A stretch of DNA of 64,000 bases, taken from NCBI GenBank assembly GCA_944325625.1, contig CALVAP010000004.1, positions 248,001 through 312,000 of the forward strand. Direction: 5' to 3'. Positions within the stretch are counted from its first letter, which is position 1; every line of letters begins with the position of its first letter. This document shows positions 46,934 through 54,578 of this stretch, piece after piece. The translations under genes were made by a program, and so were the position numbers. The notes under the pieces were generated by a model, which was not told where the DNA came from, did no database searches, and saw only the letters and a program-made list of their open reading frames with translations. This DNA comes from Candidatus Gastranaerophilales bacterium. Lineage in GTDB: Bacteria > Cyanobacteriota > Vampirovibrionia > Gastranaerophilales > Gastranaerophilaceae.

Positions 46934-47957
46934 TTAATTCGTCCTCTTGAGATTCTCTGACAATAAATATCTCACCTGCAGCCTCAAGAGCTCTAATTAT
47001 GCCGACAATCTTAGATTGAACCTCCTGAACACTCTTGGCTCTAACAGGTCCCATATACTCCATATCTTCTTGCAACATGGCTTGTGCTCGCTCAGACATA
47101 TTCCGCATAATTTTGTCTTTAATATCATCCTTAGCACCCTTAAGCGACATCGCAAGATCCTTTGTATCAACTTCTCGAAGTACGCGTTGTATATCTCTGT
47201 CCTCAATTTTAATTATATCTTCAAATACAAACATCAACTCTCTTACTTCTTCTGCCAACTCAGGATTTTCTACTTCCAAAAGCTCGATAACATTTCTCTC
47301 GGTAGCACGGTCAGCTCTATTCAAAATACTAGCCAACGCAGAAACACCACCGGTCTTGGAAAAGTCTTGTACCACCAATGATGAAAACTTACTTTCAACA
47401 ATCTTTTCTACTTCTGCAAGAATTTCTGGATTAGTTGTATTCATATCAGCTATTTTCACCGCCACTGCAGACTGAACATTCGGAGGTAAATAGTTAAGTA
47501 CTTTTGCTGAATGCTCAGGCTTCAAATATGCTAATATCAACGCTATAAGCTGCGGGTTTTCATTCTGAAAAGATGTTGCAAGCTGCGAAGGATCCGCATC
47601 ATTAAAAAATTGAAACGGATTGGTGTTCATCAACGTTACAAGTCTATCAAGAATACTACTTGCTTTATCAGGACCGTATGCTTTTTCCAACAGGGTTTGA
47701 GCATAATTCATCCCTCCCGATTGCAAGTAATCACTTGCCAAAAAAATTGTGTGAAACTCCTCTAATATACCATTTAATATATCCGTTGGTATTTTGTTTA
47801 AACTTGCAATATCAAATGTTATTTGTTCCAAAAGTTCTTCATCTGTAATATTTTTCATAATTTCAGACGCAGTGCTGGGGCCCAGAGCTATCAAAAGCGC
47901 CGCAACCTTCTGAGTCGGAGTCATATAATCAAAATTTACTGTTTGTGGTTGTGTCAT
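46926..47957 (-). CDS. fliG: Flagellar motor switch protein FliG
   Basis: A 343-residue C-ring protein that transmits torque from MotA. Segments TPTQKVAALLIALGPSTASEIM (N domain), EHSAKVLNYLPPNVQSAVAVKIADM (middle EHPQ-like region; here EHSA), the KFSSLVVQDFSKTGGVSALASILN part and the C-terminal helix with VFEDIIKIEDRDIQRVLREVDTKDLAMSLKGA and RNMSERAQAMLQEDMEYMGPV are all conserved. It lies 2 bp after fliF. Confidence 0.95.
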   Translation of the reverse strand: MTQPQTVNFDYMTPTQKVAALLIALGPSTASEIMKNITDEELLEQITFDIASLNKIPTDILNGILEEFHTIFLASDYLQSGGMNYAQTLLEKAYGPDKASSILDRLVTLMNTNPFQFFNDADPSQLATSFQNENPQLIALILAYLKPEHSAKVLNYLPPNVQSAVAVKIADMNTTNPEILAEVEKIVESKFSSLVVQDFSKTGGVSALASILNRADRATERNVIELLEVENPELAEEVRELMFVFEDIIKIEDRDIQRVLREVDTKDLAMSLKGAKDDIKDKIMRNMSERAQAMLQEDMEYMGPVRAKSVQEVQSKIVGIIRALEAAGEIFIVRESQEDELIE

Positions 47958-47959
47958 TT

Positions 47960-49528
47960 TTAATCCCTAATATAAGAAATCAATAATCTCGTTGCTTCTG
48001 CTGTATCGTTTAAAATCGTTTCGTTTAAATCATTCTTAATACGTTCTAACTCAGGGTCAAGCTTTGCTTCTAACTGCGGCAAAGACTCTATGTCCGCCAA
48101 ATCACCCAATTCATCCTTAATACTTGGATAATGTTCATATTCCGCGCCACCTTCATCTGCTGAAGAATAACCGCCAATAGAAGATGCAATTCCTCGGAAT
48201 AAAGACTTGAACGTAAAAATAGCTGCCAATCCCAAGACTAATATTACTAGCATTGGTGCAATTTCATTAAGCCATATTTTTAAAGCCGATGCTGATTTTA
48301 TTTCTTTTGCCGCTGCTTCTCTTTCTGCTTTTTCTTCTGCCAAACCTGAGAACTGTAAGCTTGAAACAGTTACCGCATCACCTCTATTTATATCCAGACC
48401 ACTTGCTGTTACCACCAAGTCATTGAGTTCTTGTTTTTCTTGAGTTGTAAGAATTTTATTAACAGCTACAGCGATTGTCATCCTTTTTATCGAGCCGGGA
48501 GCATAAATTACCTGTTTTATCTCCTTTGATACGCTGTAATTTGCAAGATTTTTTTGCTTTGTATAATTAAGATTTTTCCTTTGCGCATTTTCGCTTAATG
48601 CTGTATTTGTTGCAGCATTAGGATTGTCATATATTTCATTTTCACTCTGTTGGGAGGTTAATACACCCTCCGCCTTGCCTTCTACCGGGATATAACTTTC
48701 TATTGTAGATTTTGCAGTATTAAAGTCTATATCCGCACTAACTTGAACAGATACATTACCCTTACCTACAATTTTTTCCAAAACGGTTTGAACTTTCTTT
48801 GCCGTTTGGTTTTCTACGTTTGCTTTATAAGATTCTATATCACTGGAATTTCTTCCTACCTCATCAGTTAAGCTGTTTCCGCTTTGATCTGTCAAGAAAA
48901 CTCTCTCGGGCGTTAATCTTGGTACTGCGTATGCAACAAGATTTTTTATCGCCTTTACCTGCTCAGTCTTTATCCTATACCCCGGCTCCAATATCAAAAT
49001 TACCGACGCACTGGGCGCTTCATCTTTATCCGTAAATACCGAACGTTCGGGCTCTGCTATTTGCACTCTTGCTTTTGCTATACCATTAATTCTCTCTATT
49101 GAACGTGTAAGTTCGCCTTGGAATATTCTCTGTTTTGTTAGTTGATTTTTGAAATCAGTTGAACCCAGCTGCAAGTCGTCTAAAAGTTCAAAACCGTGCT
49201 CTCTGTCTTGGATTAAATCATTCTCCGCAACATATAGCCTTAAGTCATCTTGCATATTTGACGGAACAAGCACAGCTTTCTTATCTTTACTTATTTTTAC
49301 GGGATATCCGCTCTTTTTTAAGCTTTCCGATACTGAAACCGCATCTCCCTCGCTTAAATCCGAATACAACACAGCCCAATTGGGTTCTGTTGATTTTATT
49401 AACAAAAATGTTACCGCAACAAGGGTAATAGCCACTAAAGCACTAATCCCGAACTTTTGCCCTATATCAAGCCCGCTCCATAAGCGCTTTATATCCTCAA
49501 ATATCATTTTGAAATAATTATTTCCCAA
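47960..49528 (-). CDS. fliF: Flagellar MS-ring protein FliF
   Basis: A 522-residue MS-ring subunit. TTG 49528 is preferred because AAGGGA lies 7 nt upstream, whereas ATG 49507 has no ribosome site; either is possible. An N-terminal membrane helix (about 29-46), the RBM-type domains (NWAVLYSDLSEGDAVSV; GSTDFKNQLTKQRIFQGELTRSIERINGIAKARVQIAEPERSVF in parts), the ring-building repeats, a C-terminal membrane helix (about 420-440) and the FliG-binding tail (KNDLNETILNDTAEATRLLISYIRD) are present. Its promoter candidate is at 49558-49585. Confidence 0.95.
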   Translation of the reverse strand: MGNNYFKMIFEDIKRLWSGLDIGQKFGISALVAITLVAVTFLLIKSTEPNWAVLYSDLSEGDAVSVSESLKKSGYPVKISKDKKAVLVPSNMQDDLRLYVAENDLIQDREHGFELLDDLQLGSTDFKNQLTKQRIFQGELTRSIERINGIAKARVQIAEPERSVFTDKDEAPSASVILILEPGYRIKTEQVKAIKNLVAYAVPRLTPERVFLTDQSGNSLTDEVGRNSSDIESYKANVENQTAKKVQTVLEKIVGKGNVSVQVSADIDFNTAKSTIESYIPVEGKAEGVLTSQQSENEIYDNPNAATNTALSENAQRKNLNYTKQKNLANYSVSKEIKQVIYAPGSIKRMTIAVAVNKILTTQEKQELNDLVVTASGLDINRGDAVTVSSLQFSGLAEEKAEREAAAKEIKSASALKIWLNEIAPMLVILVLGLAAIFTFKSLFRGIASSIGGYSSADEGGAEYEHYPSIKDELGDLADIESLPQLEAKLDPELERIKNDLNETILNDTAEATRLLISYIRD

Positions 49529-49557
49529 GACTATATCCCTTATTTCTTTCTATTAAT

Positions 49558-49585
49558 AATATAACTCATTTTTTTTGGGGTTCAA
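49558..49585 (-). promoter_or_regulatory. Candidate internal promoter for fliF-fliG-fliH-fliI
   Basis: TTGAAC, a 16-bp spacer and TATATT on the minus strand, in the 96-bp gap between fliE and fliF. Transcription would start near 49551. A nearby inverted repeat (AAACTC/GAGTTT, about 49603-49625) lacks a U tract and could be an operator or attenuator. Confidence 0.4.
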
Positions 49586-49624
49586 CTATGTAAAGATTGC
49601 TTAAACTCTTGACTCATTTGAGTT

Positions 49625-50128
49625 TTAAATTTTAACATTATACAATTCATTATACGCTGTAATGATTTTATTTCTTAGTTGTAACCCCATTTGCATTGAC
49701 AGATTTGCCTTTTCTGCCGCTATCATTACTTCGTGTACACTTATGTCTTCTCCCGCTGCAAGTGCTTCAACAGCGCTTTCTGCTTCTACTTGCTTTTGGT
49801 TTATATTTTTTATTCCATCTGCAAAACTTTCACCAAAATGGTTCAGAGTTTTTTGGACTTCACTCTTCGGTTCAACTACATTTTGTTGTAACGACATATC
49901 AAGATTTGGAATATTTACATTCCCTGCATTTATTTCAATTCCGGCTCTTAGTGGTTGGGACATATTCATTTGGATTTCTTGATTTTTTTGATTTAATATG
50001 TTTTCAAAATCAGACACACTAACTTGCTCAAAGCCTTTATCTATGTTCTGAAGCTGTTGAGCAAATACTTTATTAAAATCTGTTATCGAATTTTGTCCTA
50101 AAATATTATTCCCTAAACCTTGAACCAT
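49625..50128 (-). CDS. fliE: Flagellar hook-basal body protein FliE (long form)
   Basis: The C-terminal half matches FliE, the rod adapter between MS-ring and rod: NHFGESFADGIKNINQKQVEAESAVEALAAGEDISVHEVMIAAEKANLSMQMGLQLRNKIITAYNELYNV (seen in parts such as EDISVHEVMIAAEKANLSMQ). Usual FliE is about 100-110 residues; here 167. The extra N-terminal 60-90 residues (FAQQLQNIDKGFEQVSVSDFENILNQKN; NAGNVNIPNLDMSLQQ) have no counterpart I recognise. The order flgB-flgC-fliE is the standard one. Confidence 0.9.
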   Translation of the reverse strand: MVQGLGNNILGQNSITDFNKVFAQQLQNIDKGFEQVSVSDFENILNQKNQEIQMNMSQPLRAGIEINAGNVNIPNLDMSLQQNVVEPKSEVQKTLNHFGESFADGIKNINQKQVEAESAVEALAAGEDISVHEVMIAAEKANLSMQMGLQLRNKIITAYNELYNVKI

Positions 50129-50142
50129 TTAATTCTTCGCTC

Positions 50143-50646
50143 CTATATTTTCAACGCCGCATTAAACATTGACTTGGTAGTTTCTGCTGCAGCTGCGTTT
50201 GCTTCGTATGCCCTAGAGGCTGAAATCATCCCCACCATTTCTTCAACTACATTTACATTCGGTAATGTTACATATCCGTCTACATCAGCATCTGGATGAG
50301 AGGGATCATAAACCACTTTAAACGGGTCTTTCGACTCTGCTATCTCAGCTACTGCTACTCCTTGCGAGAGATTTTTTTCATCAAAAGATATTCCTCCGCT
50401 TAATATCATTTGTCCTTGATTTTGGGAAAACCTTGCTTCATGCTTCCCATTAGGAAATGCCGGTTCTGAAAGTAATTTATCCTTGTATATTGCTTTAAAT
50501 GTTACATCTTTTTTTACATAAACTCCGGGTGAACCATCCGGATTTCTTGTCGTATTTATATTTGCTACGTTACTTGATATTGTATCCATCTTCAATCTTT
50601 GGGCGTACATCCCTGATGATGAAACATCAAATACATTAAAACTCAT
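50143..50646 (-). CDS. flgC: Flagellar rod protein FlgC
   Basis: A 167-residue proximal rod protein. N-terminal VFDVSSSGMYAQRLKMDTISSNVANINTTRNPDG is the rod/hook D0 motif, and LPNVNVVEEMVGMISASRAYEANAAAAETTKSMFNAALKI the C-terminal D0 (in parts: VEEMVGMISASRAYEAN). A slight length excess over the usual 134-150 residues lies in the middle domain. It follows flgB by 6 bp. Confidence 0.95.
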   Translation of the reverse strand: MSFNVFDVSSSGMYAQRLKMDTISSNVANINTTRNPDGSPGVYVKKDVTFKAIYKDKLLSEPAFPNGKHEARFSQNQGQMILSGGISFDEKNLSQGVAVAEIAESKDPFKVVYDPSHPDADVDGYVTLPNVNVVEEMVGMISASRAYEANAAAAETTKSMFNAALKI

Positions 50647-50652
50647 CTGTTA

Positions 50653-51108
50653 TTACCCCCCACTTTTTATAACATTGGTAAGATTTTCAAACATTTTACC
50701 TTCCAATGTCGACAATGTATTGTACTGGATTCCGACTTTTGCCATATCCATCATCTCGGCTTCTATATTCACATTGTTCCCCGTTTCCGGATTTAGCGCC
50801 GAGTAATCTCTTATTATTTCCGGTTTGTACCCCTCAAAGCTGTTTTGTGTTAGTATCTTTAGGTCTTTTACAGGCATAACCGTATCCAAACTGTTGTGCG
50901 CATAGTATGCACTATTTATCGCTTTTATTTCTTTTTTTATATCATCCTTCTTTAGCATCTCTTGTAATTGGTCTTCGAATACTACATCTCTTCGTTGATA
51001 ATCAGGCGTCATCACGTTTGCAGTATTTGATGCTATTGCTTGTTGCCTTTGGATTAAACCATCCAATGCAAGCTTTGTTACATCCATTGCTCTTGTCGTT
51101 AAATCCAT
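50653..51108 (-). CDS. flgB: Flagellar rod protein FlgB
   Basis: A 151-residue proximal rod protein. ALDGLIQRQQAIASNTANVMTPDYQRRDVVFED is the N-terminal rod motif, and NVNIEAEMMDMAKVGIQYNTLSTLEGKMFENL the C-terminal one. The start directly abuts the stop of the histidine kinase gene (51109), so the kinase, flgB and flgC are one unit. Confidence 0.94.
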   Translation of the reverse strand: MDLTTRAMDVTKLALDGLIQRQQAIASNTANVMTPDYQRRDVVFEDQLQEMLKKDDIKKEIKAINSAYYAHNSLDTVMPVKDLKILTQNSFEGYKPEIIRDYSALNPETGNNVNIEAEMMDMAKVGIQYNTLSTLEGKMFENLTNVIKSGG

Positions 51109-52377
51109 TTAAACCTCTTCTCCTTCTTCTGCCTGATTTAATATCACCTCAAACACCGTCGAATCATCATCCGACTTTACAAGAATTAAATCCCCTCCCA
51201 TTAATTGCATTGACGTCCTTGAAATCTGTAACCCCAGACCGGAACCTCCATCTTTGTGTTTAGTTGTGAACCCTTCTTCGAATATCTGTTTTTGCAATGT
51301 ATAGGGAATGGCTTCTCCATTATTTTCTATAAATACACCTACTGTTTTGTCCGTATTTTTTTCAATACTTACCTTTAACTTACCATTTTCTTTAAGAGCA
51401 TATATCGCATTATTTATTATATTTAATAACACCCCTAACACTTTTGCTTCATCAGCTAAAACTACCAAATCTTTCAAATCTGCTTCTACTTTTATATTTT
51501 TCTTCGCTAATGCCGGTTCCGACAACTCAAGTGCCATTTCAACCATATTTTTGGTGCTCAGCTTTTCTTGTTGCAGTTCAGTGCTACCTTTTAGGTCATC
51601 TAACAATAAATTTATCGTTCTTGTCGATTTTTCTATTATTTCTTTTGCGTTAATTATTTTCTCTGCAGATTCAATATCAGTCTTGAGTGCTTTGTCCAGC
51701 CTCTTTTCTATAATCTTCGAATGTAAATCTATAACTGATAAATTATTCCTTATCTCATGAATAATCTTTCTTACCTCTGTTGTGAGTACAGGTTTTTCGA
51801 TTTCTGTAGAAATTGATTGGGCTGTTATATGCGTTTCCATATCAGCTTCACTCAAGCAATCTACAACTTTATGCAACGCTTCACACATCAACTCATTTTG
51901 ACGTCTTTCCAGTGAATACGGCTCAACGTCCGGCATAAAATCTATCCGAGAATTATCTATAACCAATTTTAATATGTCTTGGATTATTCTTGAATTCAAA
52001 TAAAAATTGATGTTAGTATACCCTTCCACTTCAGAAGCGCCATAATCCCATACCAATGCCGCACAATACCTTGGTGCAAGAACTATTGCAAACTCTGTAC
52101 TCTCCCAAATATCATCTTGTGCTACATTTACTATTTCGGCTCCCATGTCCGAATAAAAATAAACGCCGGCTTTTGAATAATCCAGTCTTTTTAGTAATCC
52201 ATCCAGCCCTTTTGTATCAAATAATCTTACAAGTACAACTCCATCCGAATTACTCTCTATTACAGGCTCAACTATCGAGCGGAGCAAACTTTTTACGGTT
52301 TGCTCACTCGCTTGTTTCATTTCGTTATTAAATATAAACTCCCTTAGAAGGTTCTTTCTCGGTTTGAACTTTTTCAT
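51109..52377 (-). CDS. Soluble histidine kinase at the head of the flagellar operon
   Basis: A 422-residue kinase without membrane helices. The N-terminal 190 residues form a globular sensory part (DGVVLVRLFDTKGLDGLL, GVYFYSDMGAEIVNVAQDDIWESTEFAIVLAPRYCAALVWDY in parts). This resembles the DICT-type sensory domain described from cyanobacteria, but I hold this loosely. The phospho-acceptor is in KIIHEIRNNLSVI (H207). The ATPase has IINNAIYAL (N box) and GGSGLGLQISRTSM (G2). It is followed by flgB with no gap, and preceded by the response regulator gene (30-bp gap), so RR-HK-flgBC-fliE is the probable operon. Confidence 0.88.
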   Translation of the reverse strand: MKKFKPRKNLLREFIFNNEMKQASEQTVKSLLRSIVEPVIESNSDGVVLVRLFDTKGLDGLLKRLDYSKAGVYFYSDMGAEIVNVAQDDIWESTEFAIVLAPRYCAALVWDYGASEVEGYTNINFYLNSRIIQDILKLVIDNSRIDFMPDVEPYSLERRQNELMCEALHKVVDCLSEADMETHITAQSISTEIEKPVLTTEVRKIIHEIRNNLSVIDLHSKIIEKRLDKALKTDIESAEKIINAKEIIEKSTRTINLLLDDLKGSTELQQEKLSTKNMVEMALELSEPALAKKNIKVEADLKDLVVLADEAKVLGVLLNIINNAIYALKENGKLKVSIEKNTDKTVGVFIENNGEAIPYTLQKQIFEEGFTTKHKDGGSGLGLQISRTSMQLMGGDLILVKSDDDSTVFEVILNQAEEGEEV

Positions 52378-52407
52378 ATCCCTTTTCTTTCAGCTATTGC
52401 GATTCCC

Positions 52408-53118
52408 CTATATCGCAACTTTCATTCTTCTTCTGTTGCTAAAGCCATTGTTCAACGCGTACAATACAGCTTGCGTTCTATCATTAACCTGTAATTTTTG
52501 GAAAATATTGTTTACGTGCGTTTTTACAGTGGTCTCAGATATAAATAATTGGCTTGCTACACCTTTGTATGTTACACCTTGTGTCAAAAGCTCCAACACT
52601 TCTTCTTCTCTCGCTGTTAAATATGTAAGAAGATTATCTTCGTCTGAAACTTCGTTTGCTTCTTCTTTGAATGATTTTTGGAAATAATCGAAAAATCTTG
52701 ACGATAAAGCTGAAGGCAAATATATCTTTCCGTTTGCTACTTCTTCTATCGCATAAATCAATTGCGCTGATGCCATAGTTTTTAGAATATATCCCTTTGC
52801 CCCTATTTTCATTGCTCGGAAAATCAAATCCGGATCATCATATCCTGTTAACGCAATAACTTTTACTCCAAGCTCTAACTTTTCTATCTCTTGCATTGCC
52901 GATAACCCATCTTTTTCCGGCATATTAATGTCCATTAAAACTATGTCCGGTCGATACTTCTTTACCAAAGATATTCCTACATTAGCATTTGTTGACGTTG
53001 CAATTACATCAAAATTGCTCTCCATGTTGATGAGCTCTTTAATTCCTGACAGATGATCAAAATTATCATCTATAAGCATTATTCTCGCTTTTTTCTTAAA
53101 TTCTCCGATTCTTCTCAT
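52408..53118 (-). CDS. NarL/LuxR-type response regulator
   Basis: A 236-residue regulator. The receiver domain has acidic pocket D17/D18 and phospho-acceptor D63 (DIVLMDINMPEKDG). ALTGYDD and the KGYILK Lys are conserved. The C-terminal HTH reads LTAREEEVLELLTQGVTYKGVASQLFISETTVKTHVNNIFQKLQV (in parts: TAREEEVLELL, ISETTVKTHVNNIF). It starts ATG 53118 with GGGGGAG upstream. It is the first gene of the flagellar operon and likely acts with the kinase encoded immediately downstream; autoregulation of the divergent gap is a natural hypothesis. Confidence 0.92.
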   Translation of the reverse strand: MRRIGEFKKKARIMLIDDNFDHLSGIKELINMESNFDVIATSTNANVGISLVKKYRPDIVLMDINMPEKDGLSAMQEIEKLELGVKVIALTGYDDPDLIFRAMKIGAKGYILKTMASAQLIYAIEEVANGKIYLPSALSSRFFDYFQKSFKEEANEVSDEDNLLTYLTAREEEVLELLTQGVTYKGVASQLFISETTVKTHVNNIFQKLQVNDRTQAVLYALNNGFSNRRRMKVAI

Positions 53119-53287
53119 TTACTCCCCCTAAAATTTATTAACTACTTTGAAACTAAAATCGTGTTTTCACACTATGTATATTACCTCCGTTTGTATGAGT
53201 ATCTCATCAATACTTGGGTCTAATTTATGCAGTTTTAGGGTTTATTTAACGGTCTAATCCCTTTGGTCTACTTAGCCTACAATTACA

Positions 53288-53315
53288 CATCTATGTAGCA
53301 TTTACAGGTTGTCAA
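53288..53315 (-). promoter_or_regulatory. Candidate promoter for the response regulator / flagellar operon
   Basis: TTGACA, a 16-bp spacer and TAGATG on the minus strand. The -35 is perfect, the -10 weak, so an activator may be needed. The leader to ATG 53118 would be about 165 nt. No sigma-28 or sigma-54 signature was seen. Confidence 0.3.
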
Positions 53316-53363
53316 CAGCCCTAATCCATACATAGTAGTCTTTTCAGCTTAGTATGAAAAAAA

Positions 53364-53417
53364 TATCCTCCCTTGCTTAAAAGAATATCATCCTCCAAGA
53401 TGATAATTATCCTCTCC
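53364..53417 (+). promoter_or_regulatory. Three direct repeats (TATC-M-TC-Y-Y) phased at 22 bp
   Basis: TATCCTCCC at 53364, TATCATCCT at 53386 and TATCCTCTC at 53408. The spacing is exactly 22 bp twice, that is two helical turns, so all three lie on one face of the DNA. A candidate -10 (TATAGT, 53426-53431) follows for the plus-strand gene, so the last repeat covers its -35 position. This is the layout of an activator-bound promoter. Confidence 0.45.
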
Positions 53418-53457
53418 ACATAATGTATAGTCTTTATTAACAAAGGGGACATCGGAT

Positions 53458-53754
53458 ATGAACACCATCTACGCTAAGGATTTGTTTAGTAACGAAAATA
53501 TTCTGAATAATTTAAACTTCTCTGATAATGAAAAAATTACTCTCGATTTTTCTCATATCAACGATTTTAACCTCAATGACCTCTATGCGCTTTTAAACTT
53601 GCAAAAACTCGCCCTATTCAATAATACTAAACTTCAAATAAAAAATACTACTCCTAACGTCGACAAGGTTCTGTTTGAAACCGGAATTTATAAGACCTTT
53701 AGCGGATTTAACACCAATCCTATTCTGGCTACTAAGAGGCTTAGTTTTTCATAA
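53458..53754 (+). CDS. STAS-domain-like protein without the phospho-serine motif
   Basis: A 98-residue protein resembling anti-sigma factor antagonists: KITLDFSHINDFNLNDLYALLNLQKLA, then KLQIKNTTPNVDKVLFETGIYKTF parallels the family order (VILDLS..., D-S-S-G-L-x-x-L, KLVLVN-x-x-P, V-x-x-x-L-x-x-x-G-L). The conserved D-S-[ST]-G loop is replaced by NLND, so the usual phosphorylatable Ser is absent. AAGGGG precedes ATG. The stop overlaps rsmI start (TAATG). It is divergent from the flagellar operon and preceded by the 22-bp repeats. Confidence 0.65.
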   Translation: MNTIYAKDLFSNENILNNLNFSDNEKITLDFSHINDFNLNDLYALLNLQKLALFNNTKLQIKNTTPNVDKVLFETGIYKTFSGFNTNPILATKRLSFS

Positions 53755-54575
53755 TGAGCGGAATTTTATATGCAATTTCAACGCCTATCGGAAACCTCGA
53801 TGATATTACTCAGCGCGCATTGAAAACACTTAATTCCGTCGACTACATTCTTTGCGAGGACACACGCGTTAGCTCAAAACTGCTTTCCAAATTCGATATA
53901 AAATCCAAACTTATCCCATATCACAAGTTCAATGAAAAAGAATTATTACACAATGTAATTAATGACCTTGAAAATAATCTAAATATCGCTTTAATCTCTG
54001 ATGCAGGAACTCCTTGTATCTCTGATCCGGGTCGTGTACTTGTTAATGCTCTATTCGATAAAAGCATCAAAGTTGTCCCTGTTTGCGGACCTTGCGCTAT
54101 TTCAACGTTGCTTTCAGCTGCGCCTAAAAATAATGAAGAATTCGCTTTTGTCGGGTTTATCCCAAGGAACTCTAATGAACAAAAGGAGTTATTCGAAAAA
54201 TACTCAAATATCGATACGGTTTTCTATGAGTCACCTAATAGAATTCTTAAAACTCTTCAAAATATTAAAAACTTCCGCGGGGCAAATGCTAAAATTACTA
54301 TGGGACGCGAATTAACCAAAATCTATGAAGAAATCAAATATTCTACTGTTAACGGACTTATAGAACATTTTTCAGAACGTCCGCCTAAAGGCGAGTTTGT
54401 AATTCTTCTCTATAAAGCAGAAACAAATAGCGAAGAAGATATAAATATTGATAAAAAAATAAAACTTCTATCACAAAAAGGGTTTTCAGCTAAAGATATC
54501 TCTATTATAATCTCAACTCTATTCAACATGAACAAAAATGCTATTTACAAAAAGCTCACAGAAAATAAACTATAA
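53754..54575 (+). CDS. rsmI: 16S rRNA 2'-O-ribose C1402 methyltransferase RsmI
   Basis: A 273-residue SAM-dependent methyltransferase of the tetrapyrrole methylase fold. The N-terminus LYAISTPIGNLDDITQRALKTL, CEDTRVSSKLL, SDAGTPCISDPG, AFVGFIPR and the FYESPNRILKTL motif are diagnostic. RsmI modifies C1402 of 16S rRNA together with RsmH. It starts at ATG 53754, overlapping the stop of the STAS-like gene by 1 bp, so it is translationally coupled to it. Confidence 0.95.
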   Translation: MSGILYAISTPIGNLDDITQRALKTLNSVDYILCEDTRVSSKLLSKFDIKSKLIPYHKFNEKELLHNVINDLENNLNIALISDAGTPCISDPGRVLVNALFDKSIKVVPVCGPCAISTLLSAAPKNNEEFAFVGFIPRNSNEQKELFEKYSNIDTVFYESPNRILKTLQNIKNFRGANAKITMGRELTKIYEEIKYSTVNGLIEHFSERPPKGEFVILLYKAETNSEEDINIDKKIKLLSQKGFSAKDISIIISTLFNMNKNAIYKKLTENKL

Positions 54576-54578
54576 ATG

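Larger units (their letters stand above)
53119..53457. other. Divergent intergenic region between the flagellar operon and the STAS-like gene
   Basis: This 339-bp gap has no ORF or RNA gene I can recognise. It contains a candidate minus-strand promoter (53288-53315) and, near the right end, three direct repeats at exactly 22-bp spacing (53364, 53386, 53408). A 7-bp inverted repeat (TATCATC/GATGATA, 53386-53405) overlaps the middle repeat. Confidence 0.6.
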
